Source: an uncultured Rhodospira sp. (lineage in GTDB: Bacteria > Pseudomonadota > Alphaproteobacteria > Rhodospirillales > Rhodospirillaceae). Taken from it: a stretch of DNA of 64,000 nt. Position 1 is the first letter of the stretch. Each line of letters begins with the position of its first letter. Location of the stretch: NCBI RefSeq assembly GCF_937138205.1, contig NZ_CAKZOT010000079.1, positions 22,906-86,905 on the forward strand, in the 5' to 3' direction. This document shows positions 7,469 to 16,314 of the stretch, piece by piece. Under the pieces are notes generated by a model that saw nothing but the letters and a program-made list of their open reading frames with translations, was not told the DNA's origin and ran no database searches. Position numbers and translations under genes: made by a program.

Positions 7469-7876
7469 TCACAGGGCTTGGTGCGTCTCTGCCCATCGCA
7501 GGAACGCCTGAATATCCTCCTCGCGATATCCAAGCAGGCGCCCGATGCGGGCGCAGGCGTCGGCCGCCGCCGCGCTCCCCCGATCGCAATGCTGGAGGCT
7601 CAATGCGTGCGCCTCCTGGATGCGCCACGCCTCCCCCGGCAGGGCGTAGTACAGATGCCGCACCGTATGGCGGCCATCCGGGGTTTGCGTGAAAATCTCG
7701 TCCTTGACCAGCCGGCCGGAGGCCACATGGGGGTCGAACGCCGCGTCCGGCCACGCGTATGGGGACGGGACGATGTCGCAGAACATCGCCAGCGGTTTCT
7801 CGCCGGCCAGCATGAGCGTCAGTTCGCGGCCCTCGTGCGGGCCGACCCCCTCGGGCGGTTCGGGATGCGGGTCCAT
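7469..7876 (-). CDS. hypothetical protein
   Basis: A 135-residue protein I do not recognise. The composition is that of a soluble globular protein: a Pro-rich N-terminus, then LTLMLAGEKPLAMFCDIV, VKDEIFTQTPDGRHTVRHLYYALPGEAWRIQEAHAL, and a helical C-terminus (ACARIGRLLGYREEDIQAFLRWAE). No membrane segment, signal peptide or metal-binding cluster is visible. GGTGGAG lies just before the ATG. It is divergent from the SOS cassette at 8047 and shares that intergenic region, so the LexA box could in principle also act on it. Confidence 0.6.
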   Translation of the reverse strand: MDPHPEPPEGVGPHEGRELTLMLAGEKPLAMFCDIVPSPYAWPDAAFDPHVASGRLVKDEIFTQTPDGRHTVRHLYYALPGEAWRIQEAHALSLQHCDRGSAAAADACARIGRLLGYREEDIQAFLRWAETHQAL

Positions 7877-7998
7877 CTCTCCACCAGACCTTGTTCGGGT
7901 GGGGGTGTGATCCGGAACGGATCGACTGTGAGGCGGGGTCCGCGGCGGGTCAAGGGAGCCCGCGCGATGGTCTTGACTCCATCCGGAGCCCCCGTATA

Positions 7999-8013
7999 GA
8001 ACAAAAAGGGAAC
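7999..8013. promoter_or_regulatory. LexA (SOS) box upstream of imuA
   Basis: GAAC-AAAAAGG-GAAC on the plus strand is, on the other strand, GTTC-N7-GTTC, the direct-repeat LexA operator of alphaproteobacteria. It lies 34 bases upstream of the imuA start codon. The imuA-imuB-dnaE2 cassette is a known LexA target in this class, so operator and genes support each other. Confidence 0.85.
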
Positions 8014-8046
8014 GGACGGAAGCGCCATTGACGGGAGCGCCATCGC

Positions 8047-8823
8047 ATGTCCCACGCGCCGACGCTGGACCGGTTGCGCCAGCGCATCCGGATGCTGGAA
8101 GGGTCGGCCCGGGAGGCGGGCGCGGTGCTGCCCCTGGGGGTTGCCGAGGTGGATGGCGCGCTGCCCTGGGGCGGCCTGCCGCTGGGCTGCCTGCATCAGG
8201 TGGTGGGCGCGGCCGATGATCCGGCGGAGGCGGCCACCGGCCCGGCGGCGGCGCTGGGCTTCGCCGCCCTGATGGCGGCGCGGCTGGCGGTGCACCGGCG
8301 GGGCGCGGTGCTGTGGTGCCTCCGGCAGGGCTCGCCGGACGACACGCTGTACCCGCCGGGGCTGGCCCGGTTCGGTCTGCCGCCCCGGCGGCTGATCCTC
8401 GCCCGCGCCGAGGATGACGGGCAGGTGCTGTGGGGCATGGAGGAGGGATTGCGCACCCCCGGCCTCGCCGCCGTCGTCGGCCAAGCGCGCGGCGTCGATC
8501 TCACCGCCGGGCGCCGCCTGCAACTGGCGGCCGAGGCCGGCGGGGTGACGGGGCTGCTGCTGGCCTCGGCGGGGCGGGGTAGGGCGGCCGGATCGGTGGC
8601 GGCGACCACCCGCTGGCGAGTCGTGCCGGTGCCGGCCGCGCCGGTGACGTGGCGGGGGTTGGGCGCGGCGCGGTGGGACGTGTTTCTGGAACGCTGTCGC
8701 GGCGGCCGGCCGGCACACTGGACGATGGAGTGGAACGATGAGACGGGTGCTCTATGTGTGGCTACCGCGTCTGGCGACGGATCGGATGACGCGGCCCGAC
8801 ACGCCGGATGCCGATCGGCGTGA
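8047..8823 (+). CDS. imuA: ImuA, SOS mutasome accessory protein
   Basis: First gene of the imuA-imuB-dnaE2 damage-tolerance cassette. The product is 258 residues and is distantly RecA/SulA-like: GVAEVDGALPWGGLPLGCLHQV replaces a clear Walker A loop, followed by RRGAVLWCLRQG and LDLTAGRRLQL-type strands. It is needed with ImuB and DnaE2 for induced mutagenesis in related bacteria. GGGAG lies 8 bases before the ATG. The gene overlaps the start of imuB by 86 bases, and the whole set is under the LexA box at 7999. Confidence 0.9.
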   Translation: MSHAPTLDRLRQRIRMLEGSAREAGAVLPLGVAEVDGALPWGGLPLGCLHQVVGAADDPAEAATGPAAALGFAALMAARLAVHRRGAVLWCLRQGSPDDTLYPPGLARFGLPPRRLILARAEDDGQVLWGMEEGLRTPGLAAVVGQARGVDLTAGRRLQLAAEAGGVTGLLLASAGRGRAAGSVAATTRWRVVPVPAAPVTWRGLGAARWDVFLERCRGGRPAHWTMEWNDETGALCVATASGDGSDDAARHAGCRSA

Positions 8824-10267
8824 CCATCCGTTCGCGCTGGTGACGGAGACCGGGAACACCGCCACCCTGTCCGCCGTCACCCGCGCGGCGGAGGTGGCCG
8901 GGGTGTTCGCCGGAATGCCGTTGGCTGACGCCCGTGCCGTGTGCCCGGCGCTGGTCACGCGGCCGGCGGATCCCGACGCCGATCTTGCCGCGCTCGGTGC
9001 CCTGGCCGACCGGGCCACGCGGTATACGCCCTGGACTGCCATCGAGCCCCCCGGTCCCGGCGGCGAGGGCGGCCTGTGGCTCGACATCACAGGGTGCGCG
9101 CACCTGTTCGGTGGCGAGGCGGCGCTGGCCCGCGACCTGCGCGAGCGGATGCGCGCGGCCGGATTTTCCACCGTCCGCGTGGGCCTTGCCGACACCCGGG
9201 GCGCCGCCTGGGCCGCCGCCCGCTTCCTGGCGGGCGCGGGCGGCGAGACGCCCGGCCTGGCGCTGCTGCCGGACGGCGCCCAGCGCCAGTTGCTGGCCAA
9301 CCTGCCGGTGGAGGCCCTGCGCCTGCCGCCCGACACCGTGGACACGCTGCACCGGCTCGGCCTGCGCCGCATCGCCGATCTGCTCGCCCTGCCGCGCGCG
9401 CCCCTCGCCGCGCGCCTGGGGCCGGTGGTGGCGCGGCGGCTCGACCAAGCGCTGGGGCGGGAGCCGGAGCCCTTCACCCCGCGTGCCCCGGCCGTGCCCT
9501 GGCGCAAGACGATCACGTTTCCCGAACCCATCGGCCGCACTGAGGACGTGGAACGGGCCATCGAGACGCTGTGCCGTGCCCTCCGCCCGCGCCTGGAACA
9601 GGCCGACCGGGGCGCGCGCCGCCTGCTGCTGGAGATGGCGCGGGTGGACGGGTCCATCCTCCGCCGCGTGGTCGGCACCAGCCGGCCGACGCGCGATCCC
9701 GAGGCCCTGGCGCGGCTGTTCCAGGAGACCCTGGACGGTCTGGACGTCGGCTTCGGCATCGAGAGCATGGCGTTGACGCTCACCGTGGTCGAGCCGCTGG
9801 GCGCCGAACAGCATGGCTTCGTTCGGGGTCCCGGCCAGACGGCGGACGCCACCGTCCTGCTGTTCGATCGCCTGCGCGCGCGCCTCGGTCCGGGCCGGGT
9901 GATCCGCCCGGCGCCGCGTCAGAGCCACGTGCCCGAGGCGGCGGTCACCACGGCCGACCGCGCCCCGGCCGCGGCGGACACCTGGCCGGCGACGGCGCCC
10001 CGGCCGTCGCGCCTGTTGGCGCCGGAACCGGTGGAGGTTCTGGGCGGCAACCTGCCGCCGGTTCGGTTCCGCTGGCGCCGCCGCGTGTGGACCGTGGTCC
10101 GCGCCGAGGGTCCGGAGCGCATCGCCCCCGAATGGTGGCACGGCGCCGAGGCCCCCGCGCCGAACCGCGCGCGTGACTACTGGCGTGTCGAGGACGCCGC
10201 CGGCCATCGCCTGTGGCTGGCGCGCGAGGCCGGGGCCGGCTGGACCGTGCGGGGGGTGTTCGCGTGA
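8738..10267 (+). CDS. imuB: ImuB, Y-family polymerase-like mutasome protein
   Basis: A 509-residue Y-family polymerase homologue. The N-terminus reads LYVWLPRLATDR where true polymerases carry catalytic aspartates, consistent with ImuB being catalytically inactive and acting as a clamp-binding bridge to DnaE2. GLWLDITGCAHLFGGE, a helix-hairpin-helix-like stretch (LHRLGLRRIADLLALPR) and a little-finger-like region follow. The C-terminal part (about residues 380-509) is Pro/Arg-rich and ends in a domain that in relatives binds ImuA and the clamp. Its stop overlaps the dnaE2 GTG start by four bases. Confidence 0.93.
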   Translation: MRRVLYVWLPRLATDRMTRPDTPDADRRDHPFALVTETGNTATLSAVTRAAEVAGVFAGMPLADARAVCPALVTRPADPDADLAALGALADRATRYTPWTAIEPPGPGGEGGLWLDITGCAHLFGGEAALARDLRERMRAAGFSTVRVGLADTRGAAWAAARFLAGAGGETPGLALLPDGAQRQLLANLPVEALRLPPDTVDTLHRLGLRRIADLLALPRAPLAARLGPVVARRLDQALGREPEPFTPRAPAVPWRKTITFPEPIGRTEDVERAIETLCRALRPRLEQADRGARRLLLEMARVDGSILRRVVGTSRPTRDPEALARLFQETLDGLDVGFGIESMALTLTVVEPLGAEQHGFVRGPGQTADATVLLFDRLRARLGPGRVIRPAPRQSHVPEAAVTTADRAPAAADTWPATAPRPSRLLAPEPVEVLGGNLPPVRFRWRRRVWTVVRAEGPERIAPEWWHGAEAPAPNRARDYWRVEDAAGHRLWLAREAGAGWTVRGVFA

Positions 10268-13200
10268 CGCCACCGGCTCCACCCCCCTATGCCGAGTTGG
10301 ACGTCACCACCAACTTCACCTTCCTGCGGGGGGCGTCGCATCCGGACGAGCTGGTGGTCACCGCCGCCGCGCTCGGCCTGCGGGCCATGGCCGTCACCGA
10401 CCGCAATACCCTGGCCGGGGTGGTGCGGGCCTGGACCGCCGCGCGGGATACCGGTCTGCATCTGATCGTCGGCTGCCGCCTCGATCTGGAGGACGCGCCC
10501 AGCGTGCTGGTCTATCCCACCGACCGTGCCGCCTACGGCCGGCTGTGTGGCCTGCTCACGCTGGGCCGGCGGCGGGCGCCCAAGGGGTCCTGCCTCCTGG
10601 TCCGCGACGACCTCGCCAGCCATGCGGCGGGCCTGATCGCCGTGGTTCTGCCGCCGGAGGAAGGGGACCTGGACCCGGTCGCGCGGGACGTTGTCGCCTT
10701 TCGCGAGATCTTCACCGACGGCTGTCATCTCGCCGCCCGCTGCCGCCTGGACGGCCGCGACGCCGGGCGGCTGGCCGCGCTGGCGGCGGTGGCGGCGCGG
10801 ACCGGCGTGCCGCTGGTGGCCACCAATGGTGTCCGGATGCACACCCCGGCGCGGCGGCCCCTGCTCGACGTGCTGACCTGCATCCGCGAGCACGTGACGG
10901 TGGAGACCGCCGGCTGGCGCCTTGCCGCCAACGCCGAGGCGCACCTGAAAAGCCCGGCCGACATGGCCGCCCTGTTCGCGGCCTATCCGGACGCCCTAGC
11001 CCGCACGGTCGAGATCGCCGACCGCTGCGCGTTCGATCTGGCCGAGCTGCGTTACGAGTACCCGGACGACATCACCCCGCCGGGCCGCACCCCGCAAGCG
11101 TACCTGGAGGACCTGACCCGCGCCGGCATGGCCTGGCGCTGGCCCGACGGCGCGCCGGAGCGCGTGCGGACCACCATCGCCCACGAACTGACGGTGATCC
11201 AGCAACTCGGCTACGCGCCCTATTTCCTGACCGTGTACGACATCGTCCGCTTCGCCCGGTCACAAGGCATCCTCTGCCAGGGGCGCGGCTCGGCGGCCAA
11301 CTCGGCGGTCTGTTACTGCCTGGGCATCACGGCCATCGACCCGGCCACCTTCGACCTGCTGTTCGAGCGCTTCGTCTCCGCCGCCCGCGACGAGCCGCCC
11401 GACATCGACGTCGATTTCGAGCACGAGCGGCGCGAGGAGGTGATCCAGTACATCTACACGAAATACGGCCGCGACCGCGCCGGGCTGGCGGCCACCCTCA
11501 TCACCTACCGCTCGCGCTCGGCGCTGCGTGACGTCGGCAAGGCGCTCGGCCTGTCGCAGGATGCTGTCTCGGCGTTGTCCGGCACGGTCTGGGGCGGGTC
11601 TTCGCGCCCGCTGGAAGATGCGCACGTGCGCGAGGCCGGGCTCGATCCCGACGATCCGCGCCTGCGCCTGGCGCTGTCGCTGGTCGAGGAGATCCGCGGC
11701 TTTCCCCGCCACCTGTCGCAGCACGTGGGCGGATTCGTCCTGACGCGGGGGCCGCTGCACGACTCCGTGCCGATCGAGAACGCGGCCATGGCCGACCGCA
11801 CGGTCATTCAGTGGGACAAGGACGACCTGGACGCGCTGGGGATGCTGAAGGTGGATGTGCTGGCGCTCGGAATGCTGACCTGCGTGCGCAAGGCGTTCGA
11901 CCTGCTGCGCGAGACCGGCGGGCCGGATCTGACCCTGGCCACCGTGCCGGCGGACGACGCGGGCGTCTACGACATGTTGTGCGCGGCGGACTCCCTGGGC
12001 GTGTTCCAGGTGGAAAGCCGCGCCCAGATGAGCATGTTGCCGCGCCTGCGCCCACGCTGCTTCTACGACCTGGTGATCGAGGTGGCCATCGTCCGCCCCG
12101 GTCCCATCCAGGGCGACATGGTCCACCCCTACCTGCGCCGCCGCCAGGGGCTGGAGCCGGTGCGCTACCCGTCCGGCGCCCTGCGGCGGACGCTGGAAAA
12201 GACTCTCGGCGTGCCGCTGTTCCAGGAACAGGCCATGCGCATCGCCATCGACGGCGCCGGCTTCAGCCCGAGCGAGGCCGACAGCCTGCGCTGCGCCATG
12301 GCCACCTTCCGCCGCGCCGGCACCATTCACGGCTTGCGCGACCGCTTCGTCGCCGGGATGCTGCGCAATGGCCACGAACGCGCCTTCGCCGAGGCCTGCT
12401 TCCGCCAGATCGAGGGCTTCGGCGAGTACGGTTTTCCAGAGAGCCACGCCGCCAGCTTCGCCCTGCTGGTCTACGTCTCCGCCTGGCTGAAACGCCACCA
12501 CCCGGCGGCCTTCGCCTGCGCCCTGCTGAACAGCCAGCCGATGGGATTCTACTCGGCGGCCCAGATCGTGCGTGACGCGCGCGAGCACGGCGTCGCGGTG
12601 CAGCCGGTGGATGTCACCCGCAGCGCCTGGGACAACACGCTGGAGCCGGCCGGCGGCTCGGGCGGCCCCGGCGGTCTCGCCCTGCGGCTCGGGTTCCGGC
12701 AGGTCAAGGGGCTGTCGGGTCCGGCGGCGCGCGCGGCCTGCGAGCGCCTTGTCGCCGCGCGCGCTGTGCGGCGGTTCCGCGACGCCGAGGATCTGTGGCG
12801 CCGTGCCGGCCTGTCGGCGGATGTGCTGGAAAAGCTGGCCAACGCCGACGCGCTGGCCGGGCTGGGGCTGGACCGCCGCGACGCGCTGTGGGCCGTCAAG
12901 CGCCTGACGGCGCCGCCGCTGCCGCTGTTCGCGGTCTCCGGTGCCTCGGAGATCGGCGCGGAACCGGACGTGGACCTGCCCGACCTGCGCGAGGGCGAGG
13001 CGGTGGTCGAGGATTACCGCAGCCTGCGCCTGACCTTGCGCGCGCATCCGCTGGCGCTGCTGCGGCCCGACGTGGAGCGCGACGGCGTGATGTCCACCCG
13101 GCGCTTGCGGGCGGCGGCTGATGGCGCCCGCGTGCGGGTCGGCGGGCTGGTGGTCTGTCGGCAGCGGCCGGGCACGGCCAAAGGGGTCCTGTTCATCACC

Positions 13201-13476
13201 CTGGAGGACGAGCTGGGCGTCGCCAACCTGATCGTGCCCGCCCGGGTGTTCGAGGCCAACCGCCGCGCCGTGTTGCGGGCACGCCTGCTGTACGCCGAGG
13301 GCCGTTTTCAGACGGACGGGGAGGTCCAGCACGTGCTGGTGTCACACCTGACCGATCGGACCGACCGGCTGGCCGGCCTGACAGCCGAACCGTCGGCCCT
13401 GGCCCTGATGCCCAGCCGTGCCGACCGCGTGGGTCGCTTCCCGGAGACGGTGTCGTCACACAGGGGCAACGCGTAG
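10264..13476 (+). CDS. dnaE2: DnaE2, error-prone DNA polymerase III alpha subunit
   Basis: A 1,070-residue C-family polymerase for translesion synthesis under SOS. It has an N-terminal PHP domain (YAELDVTTNFTFLRGASHPDEL), palm-domain aspartates in PDIDVDFEHERREEVI and LKVDVLALGML, a fingers/tandem HhH region and a C-terminal OB fold (GARVRVGGLVVCRQRPGTAKGVLF). The start is GTG at 10264, in GTGA with the imuB stop; the upstream in-frame codons are inside imuB. Length matches DnaE2 rather than replicative DnaE1, which is longer. Co-transcribed with imuA and imuB. Confidence 0.95.
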   Translation: MTPPAPPPYAELDVTTNFTFLRGASHPDELVVTAAALGLRAMAVTDRNTLAGVVRAWTAARDTGLHLIVGCRLDLEDAPSVLVYPTDRAAYGRLCGLLTLGRRRAPKGSCLLVRDDLASHAAGLIAVVLPPEEGDLDPVARDVVAFREIFTDGCHLAARCRLDGRDAGRLAALAAVAARTGVPLVATNGVRMHTPARRPLLDVLTCIREHVTVETAGWRLAANAEAHLKSPADMAALFAAYPDALARTVEIADRCAFDLAELRYEYPDDITPPGRTPQAYLEDLTRAGMAWRWPDGAPERVRTTIAHELTVIQQLGYAPYFLTVYDIVRFARSQGILCQGRGSAANSAVCYCLGITAIDPATFDLLFERFVSAARDEPPDIDVDFEHERREEVIQYIYTKYGRDRAGLAATLITYRSRSALRDVGKALGLSQDAVSALSGTVWGGSSRPLEDAHVREAGLDPDDPRLRLALSLVEEIRGFPRHLSQHVGGFVLTRGPLHDSVPIENAAMADRTVIQWDKDDLDALGMLKVDVLALGMLTCVRKAFDLLRETGGPDLTLATVPADDAGVYDMLCAADSLGVFQVESRAQMSMLPRLRPRCFYDLVIEVAIVRPGPIQGDMVHPYLRRRQGLEPVRYPSGALRRTLEKTLGVPLFQEQAMRIAIDGAGFSPSEADSLRCAMATFRRAGTIHGLRDRFVAGMLRNGHERAFAEACFRQIEGFGEYGFPESHAASFALLVYVSAWLKRHHPAAFACALLNSQPMGFYSAAQIVRDAREHGVAVQPVDVTRSAWDNTLEPAGGSGGPGGLALRLGFRQVKGLSGPAARAACERLVAARAVRRFRDAEDLWRRAGLSADVLEKLANADALAGLGLDRRDALWAVKRLTAPPLPLFAVSGASEIGAEPDVDLPDLREGEAVVEDYRSLRLTLRAHPLALLRPDVERDGVMSTRRLRAAADGARVRVGGLVVCRQRPGTAKGVLFITLEDELGVANLIVPARVFEANRRAVLRARLLYAEGRFQTDGEVQHVLVSHLTDRTDRLAGLTAEPSALALMPSRADRVGRFPETVSSHRGNA

Positions 13477-13540
13477 GAAACGCGTAGGAACGGACGATGC
13501 GCGCACGCACAGATCCCGCTCCCCGTGGATCACACCCCCA

Positions 13541-13617
13541 GCCTCGCCCGGTCCCGGGCGAGGCGGACACAAATTCCCCGACACCCCGGACCCCGGCGGA
13601 GACATGCCGCCGGGTCC
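13541..13617. terminator. paired hairpins between convergent genes, possible terminator
   Basis: Two GC-rich inverted repeats lie between dnaE2 and the XRE gene, which converge: GCCTCGCCCGG/CCGGGCGAGGC at 13541-13564 (2-base loop), and GGACCCCGGCGG with CCGCCGGGTCC at 13588-13617. Neither has a T-run, so this is not a classical intrinsic terminator; a transcription end here is inferred from position. Confidence 0.35.
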
Positions 13618-13649
13618 ATCATGCGGGGTTCGGACCGCGTGCCGACCGA

Positions 13650-14123
13650 TCACTCCGGCGAGCTGCGCACCAGGCTCTTGAGCATTTCCAGAACGCGGGC
13701 GCGCACAACCTCCGTTGGCAGACGCCAGTAGGTCTGGATCAGTTCCAGCGATTCCGTCCTCTTCATCGGATCGTCGTCGTCATCCAGGCCCATGTCTTCG
13801 TCGGCGAAGTGGACTTTCACCTCTTCGTCGCGTGCCGCCACGGCTTCCCGGGTGAGATCCTCAAAGAAGTAGCTCACGGGAACGTCAAGAAAACGCGAAA
13901 CGTCGAACAGGCGACTGGCGCTGATCCGGTTGGTTCCGCGCTCGTATTTCTGAACCTGCTGGAAGCTCACGCCGAGGGCACGCGCCATCTGGTCCTGACT
14001 CTTGCCCAGCATTGTCCGCCGCAGGCGCATCCGCTGGCCCACATGGACGTCGATCGGATCCGGACCGTCGATGGACGCCGCACGGCGGCGGCGGCCCTCA
14101 CGCACTTCTTCGGAAGCCATCAT
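13650..14123 (-). CDS. XRE-family helix-turn-helix regulator
   Basis: A 157-residue DNA-binding protein. The Cro/C1-type HTH covers about residues 28-82: HVGQRMRLRRTMLGKSQDQMARALGVSFQQVQKYERGTNRISASRLF. The C-terminal half is acidic (FADEDMGLDDDDDP) and ends in a helix (VRARVLEMLKSLV). This architecture is common in alphaproteobacteria, often in several copies per genome; its targets are unknown. ATG at 14123 has GAGGGA ten bases before it; an ATG at 14141 is in frame. An AT-richer stretch upstream (14142-14350) probably holds its promoter. Confidence 0.8.
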   Translation of the reverse strand: MMASEEVREGRRRRAASIDGPDPIDVHVGQRMRLRRTMLGKSQDQMARALGVSFQQVQKYERGTNRISASRLFDVSRFLDVPVSYFFEDLTREAVAARDEEVKVHFADEDMGLDDDDDPMKRTESLELIQTYWRLPTEVVRARVLEMLKSLVRSSPE

Positions 14124-14141
14124 GATTGAATTGTCCCTCAT

Positions 14142-15159
14142 TCTTGGGTTCTGGTGGGGCGACGCACCGATTGCGGTTCGCTACTCCACCAACATATAAA
14201 ACCGATTGCGATGGTCTGTCGCAAGAGTAATCTTCGCGCCGATATGACGAGACGCCATTTCACACGATTTGAGAGTTCCCAAACTACCACCGCGAATCGG
14301 ACGACTAAATCCTGAGTTGCTACGGGTGATCTGTTCTGAACGCGCTCCTTTCGTTGTTGCATGGCCTGTTCAACAGTCGCGATCCGACCAATTCGCGACG
14401 GTGGCGTTTGTTAAGGACTTTTTCCCGGATCGTCCGCATCCGATGTCGGGCAGGATGCCCGGGCGGCGGTGGACGACTCCGGAGCCGCCCGCGCCCAGGG
14501 CTGATCTTTTCACGCCGGGCCACCGCTCTCCGTGGTGAGCACACGCCATGCCAACGATTCGTCGCGCGGCGCCATTTCCGTTGGCCGCATGGGCGCGGCC
14601 CCCGCCAAGACGGGCCTCGAAAGGCCCGACGCCCGCCGCACCGTGGTCCCGCGCGCGCACTCAGCCCGACTCCCGGCCGCGCCGGCCGCCGCGTGCCGCG
14701 ATTTCCGCCACGGATTCCAGAAACGCGGCCAGAGCGTTCAGCCGAGCCACCTCGTGCGGACGGTCCGTCGCTTCACCGGCGCCGGTGCGCAACACGGTGG
14801 CCGCCTCAAGAACGATCCGTGCGAAGGACCCCGCACTTTGGCCACGGCCCACGGCCGCAACCGCAACAGGCGTGTCATTCCGACCGTCATTTCGCACGAT
14901 CATTTCCTCCGGTCGGGGGCGCCCACCGATCCATGGCATCCCGACACCGACTTAAGATCTTTGGCCGCTCGGCGCGAACGCTCATTTTTGGTGTGACCAA
15001 GAACAATATACACCCTTACCGCTGCGCCGTCACCCATGAGTTTCTTGCGTCTATCGTGTTTCCTTTTTTAGAGTGCCCGCTCACGACTCAGGGCGCCTGA
15101 GGCGCTTGAATGCACTGTCTTCCGCCGTGTTGCTGGCGTTCAACGACGGACCCAAGATC
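14142..15159. other. 1 kb intergenic stretch, AT-richer at both ends
   Basis: Apart from the doubtful frame at 14661-14939, nothing is recognisable between the XRE gene and the aminopeptidase gene. Bases 14142-14350 and about 14950-15070 are visibly AT-richer than the rest of the window and probably hold promoters reading outward. No repeat, tRNA or transposase remnant was seen. Confidence 0.5.
14661..14939 (-). CDS. possible small protein in a gene-poor stretch
   Basis: A 92-codon frame with protein-like composition: FARIVLEAATVLRTGAGEATDRPHEVARLNALAAFLESVAEIAARGG would form amphipathic helices, unlike the Arg/Pro-rich shadows on the other strand. A second ATG at 14903 sits only two bases after GGAGG, too close for a good ribosome site. 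I recognise no family and no operon partner, so this is a weak call. Confidence 0.3.
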   Translation of the reverse strand: MPWIGGRPRPEEMIVRNDGRNDTPVAVAAVGRGQSAGSFARIVLEAATVLRTGAGEATDRPHEVARLNALAAFLESVAEIAARGGRRGRESG

Positions 15160-16242
15160 ATGTCCTCCCCGTCCATGCCCCGGGCCGCAACGGCACCGCA
15201 GGCGCTTGCTCCGGCGGGCACCAACACCATCGTCGATGTGCCGGGGCTGCGAGTCGGTCAGGTCCATGATGCCCGCGTGTGGAGCGGGGTGACCGTGCTG
15301 GTGCCGGACGCGCCGGCGGTGGCGGCTGTTGACCAGCGTGGCGGCGGGCCGGGAACGCGCGAGACCGATCTGCTCGATCCGGTGAACACCGTCGAGCGCA
15401 TCCACGCGCTGGTGCTGTCGGGTGGCTCGGCCTTTGGGCTGGAGGCGGCGGCCGGTGTGACGGCGTGGCTGGCGGAACGGCGCATCGGCTTCCCGGTCGG
15501 CGACGCGGTCGTGCCGATCGTACCGTCGGCGATCCTGTTCGACCTGCTCAACGGCGGCGACAAGGCGTGGGGAGACGATCCGCCCTATCGCGCACTCGGC
15601 CGCGCGGCGGTCGAGGCGGCGGCCGCCACGGACGACGGCCGCACGGTCCGCCTTGGCAATGCCGGGGCCGGCTATGGCGCGACGTCGGGGGGCTTGAAGG
15701 GCGGCGTGGGCAGCGCCTCGCTCATCGTTCCCGGAACGACCGCCGACGATGCGCCGTTTACGGTGGGCGCGCTGGCGGCGGTCAACAGCATGGGCAGCGC
15801 GACCATGGGCGAGACCCCGGCCTTCTGGGCGTGGCCGTGGGCGGTCGGTGACGAGTTGGGGCCGCGCGCGCGGCCGGCCGAGGACTGGCCTGCGCCCGGG
15901 CCGACGGACTTCGCCTTTGACCTGCCGGCGCGGTCCAACACCACCCTGGCCGTCGTCGCCACCGACCTGGCCCTGACCAAGGCGCAGGCCGGGCGCGTGG
16001 CCATCATGGCCCAGGACGGCCTGGCTCGCGCCCTACGGCCGGTGCATTCCCCGCTGGACGGCGATACGGTGTTTGCCGTGGCGACGGAGCACGTGGCACT
16101 GGGTGCCGATCCGCTGAGAACGCTGGCGCGCTGCGGCATGGCGGCGGCGGACTGTCTTGCGCGGGCCGTGGCCCGGGGCGTCTACGAAGCATCGACGCTG
16201 GGGAATTGGCCAGGGTACCGCGACCGGTATGGCTTGCGGTGA
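15160..16242 (+). CDS. P1-family (DmpA/NylC-like) aminopeptidase, self-processing
   Basis: A 360-residue N-terminal-nucleophile hydrolase of peptidase family P1. It opens with TNTIVDVPGLRVGQVHD and has GGGPGTRETDLL, ALVLSGGSAFGLEAAAGV and GGLKGGVGSAS, all typical. The proposed self-cleavage site is Asn260-Thr261 in ARSNTTLAVVATD, giving an alpha chain of 260 and a beta chain of 100 residues with Thr261 as nucleophile. Members release N-terminal residues from peptides, D-amino-acid amides or amide oligomers. ATG at 15160 is chosen because homology starts just after it. It precedes a peptide ABC transporter on the same strand. Confidence 0.88.
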   Translation: MSSPSMPRAATAPQALAPAGTNTIVDVPGLRVGQVHDARVWSGVTVLVPDAPAVAAVDQRGGGPGTRETDLLDPVNTVERIHALVLSGGSAFGLEAAAGVTAWLAERRIGFPVGDAVVPIVPSAILFDLLNGGDKAWGDDPPYRALGRAAVEAAAATDDGRTVRLGNAGAGYGATSGGLKGGVGSASLIVPGTTADDAPFTVGALAAVNSMGSATMGETPAFWAWPWAVGDELGPRARPAEDWPAPGPTDFAFDLPARSNTTLAVVATDLALTKAQAGRVAIMAQDGLARALRPVHSPLDGDTVFAVATEHVALGADPLRTLARCGMAAADCLARAVARGVYEASTLGNWPGYRDRYGLR

Positions 16243-16314
16243 GGACCCCGGGTCCCTACAGTCCGGCCCGGTCATCCCGAAAACGAACCAAGATCACCAG
16301 CCATGGGGGGTTTC

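Noticed and set aside
6671..7876. Integrative element at tRNA-Ser.
   Set aside because: No integrase, no second copy of the tRNA end and no clear composition change were seen.
11260..13332. Antisense open frame of about 690 codons opposite dnaE2.
   Set aside because: No homology; dnaE2 on the other strand has intact catalytic motifs.
14354..15100. Several overlapping open frames in the 1 kb stretch after the XRE gene.
   Set aside because: Arg/Pro-rich with no ribosome sites or recognisable folds; only the minus-strand 14661-14939 frame was kept, at low confidence.
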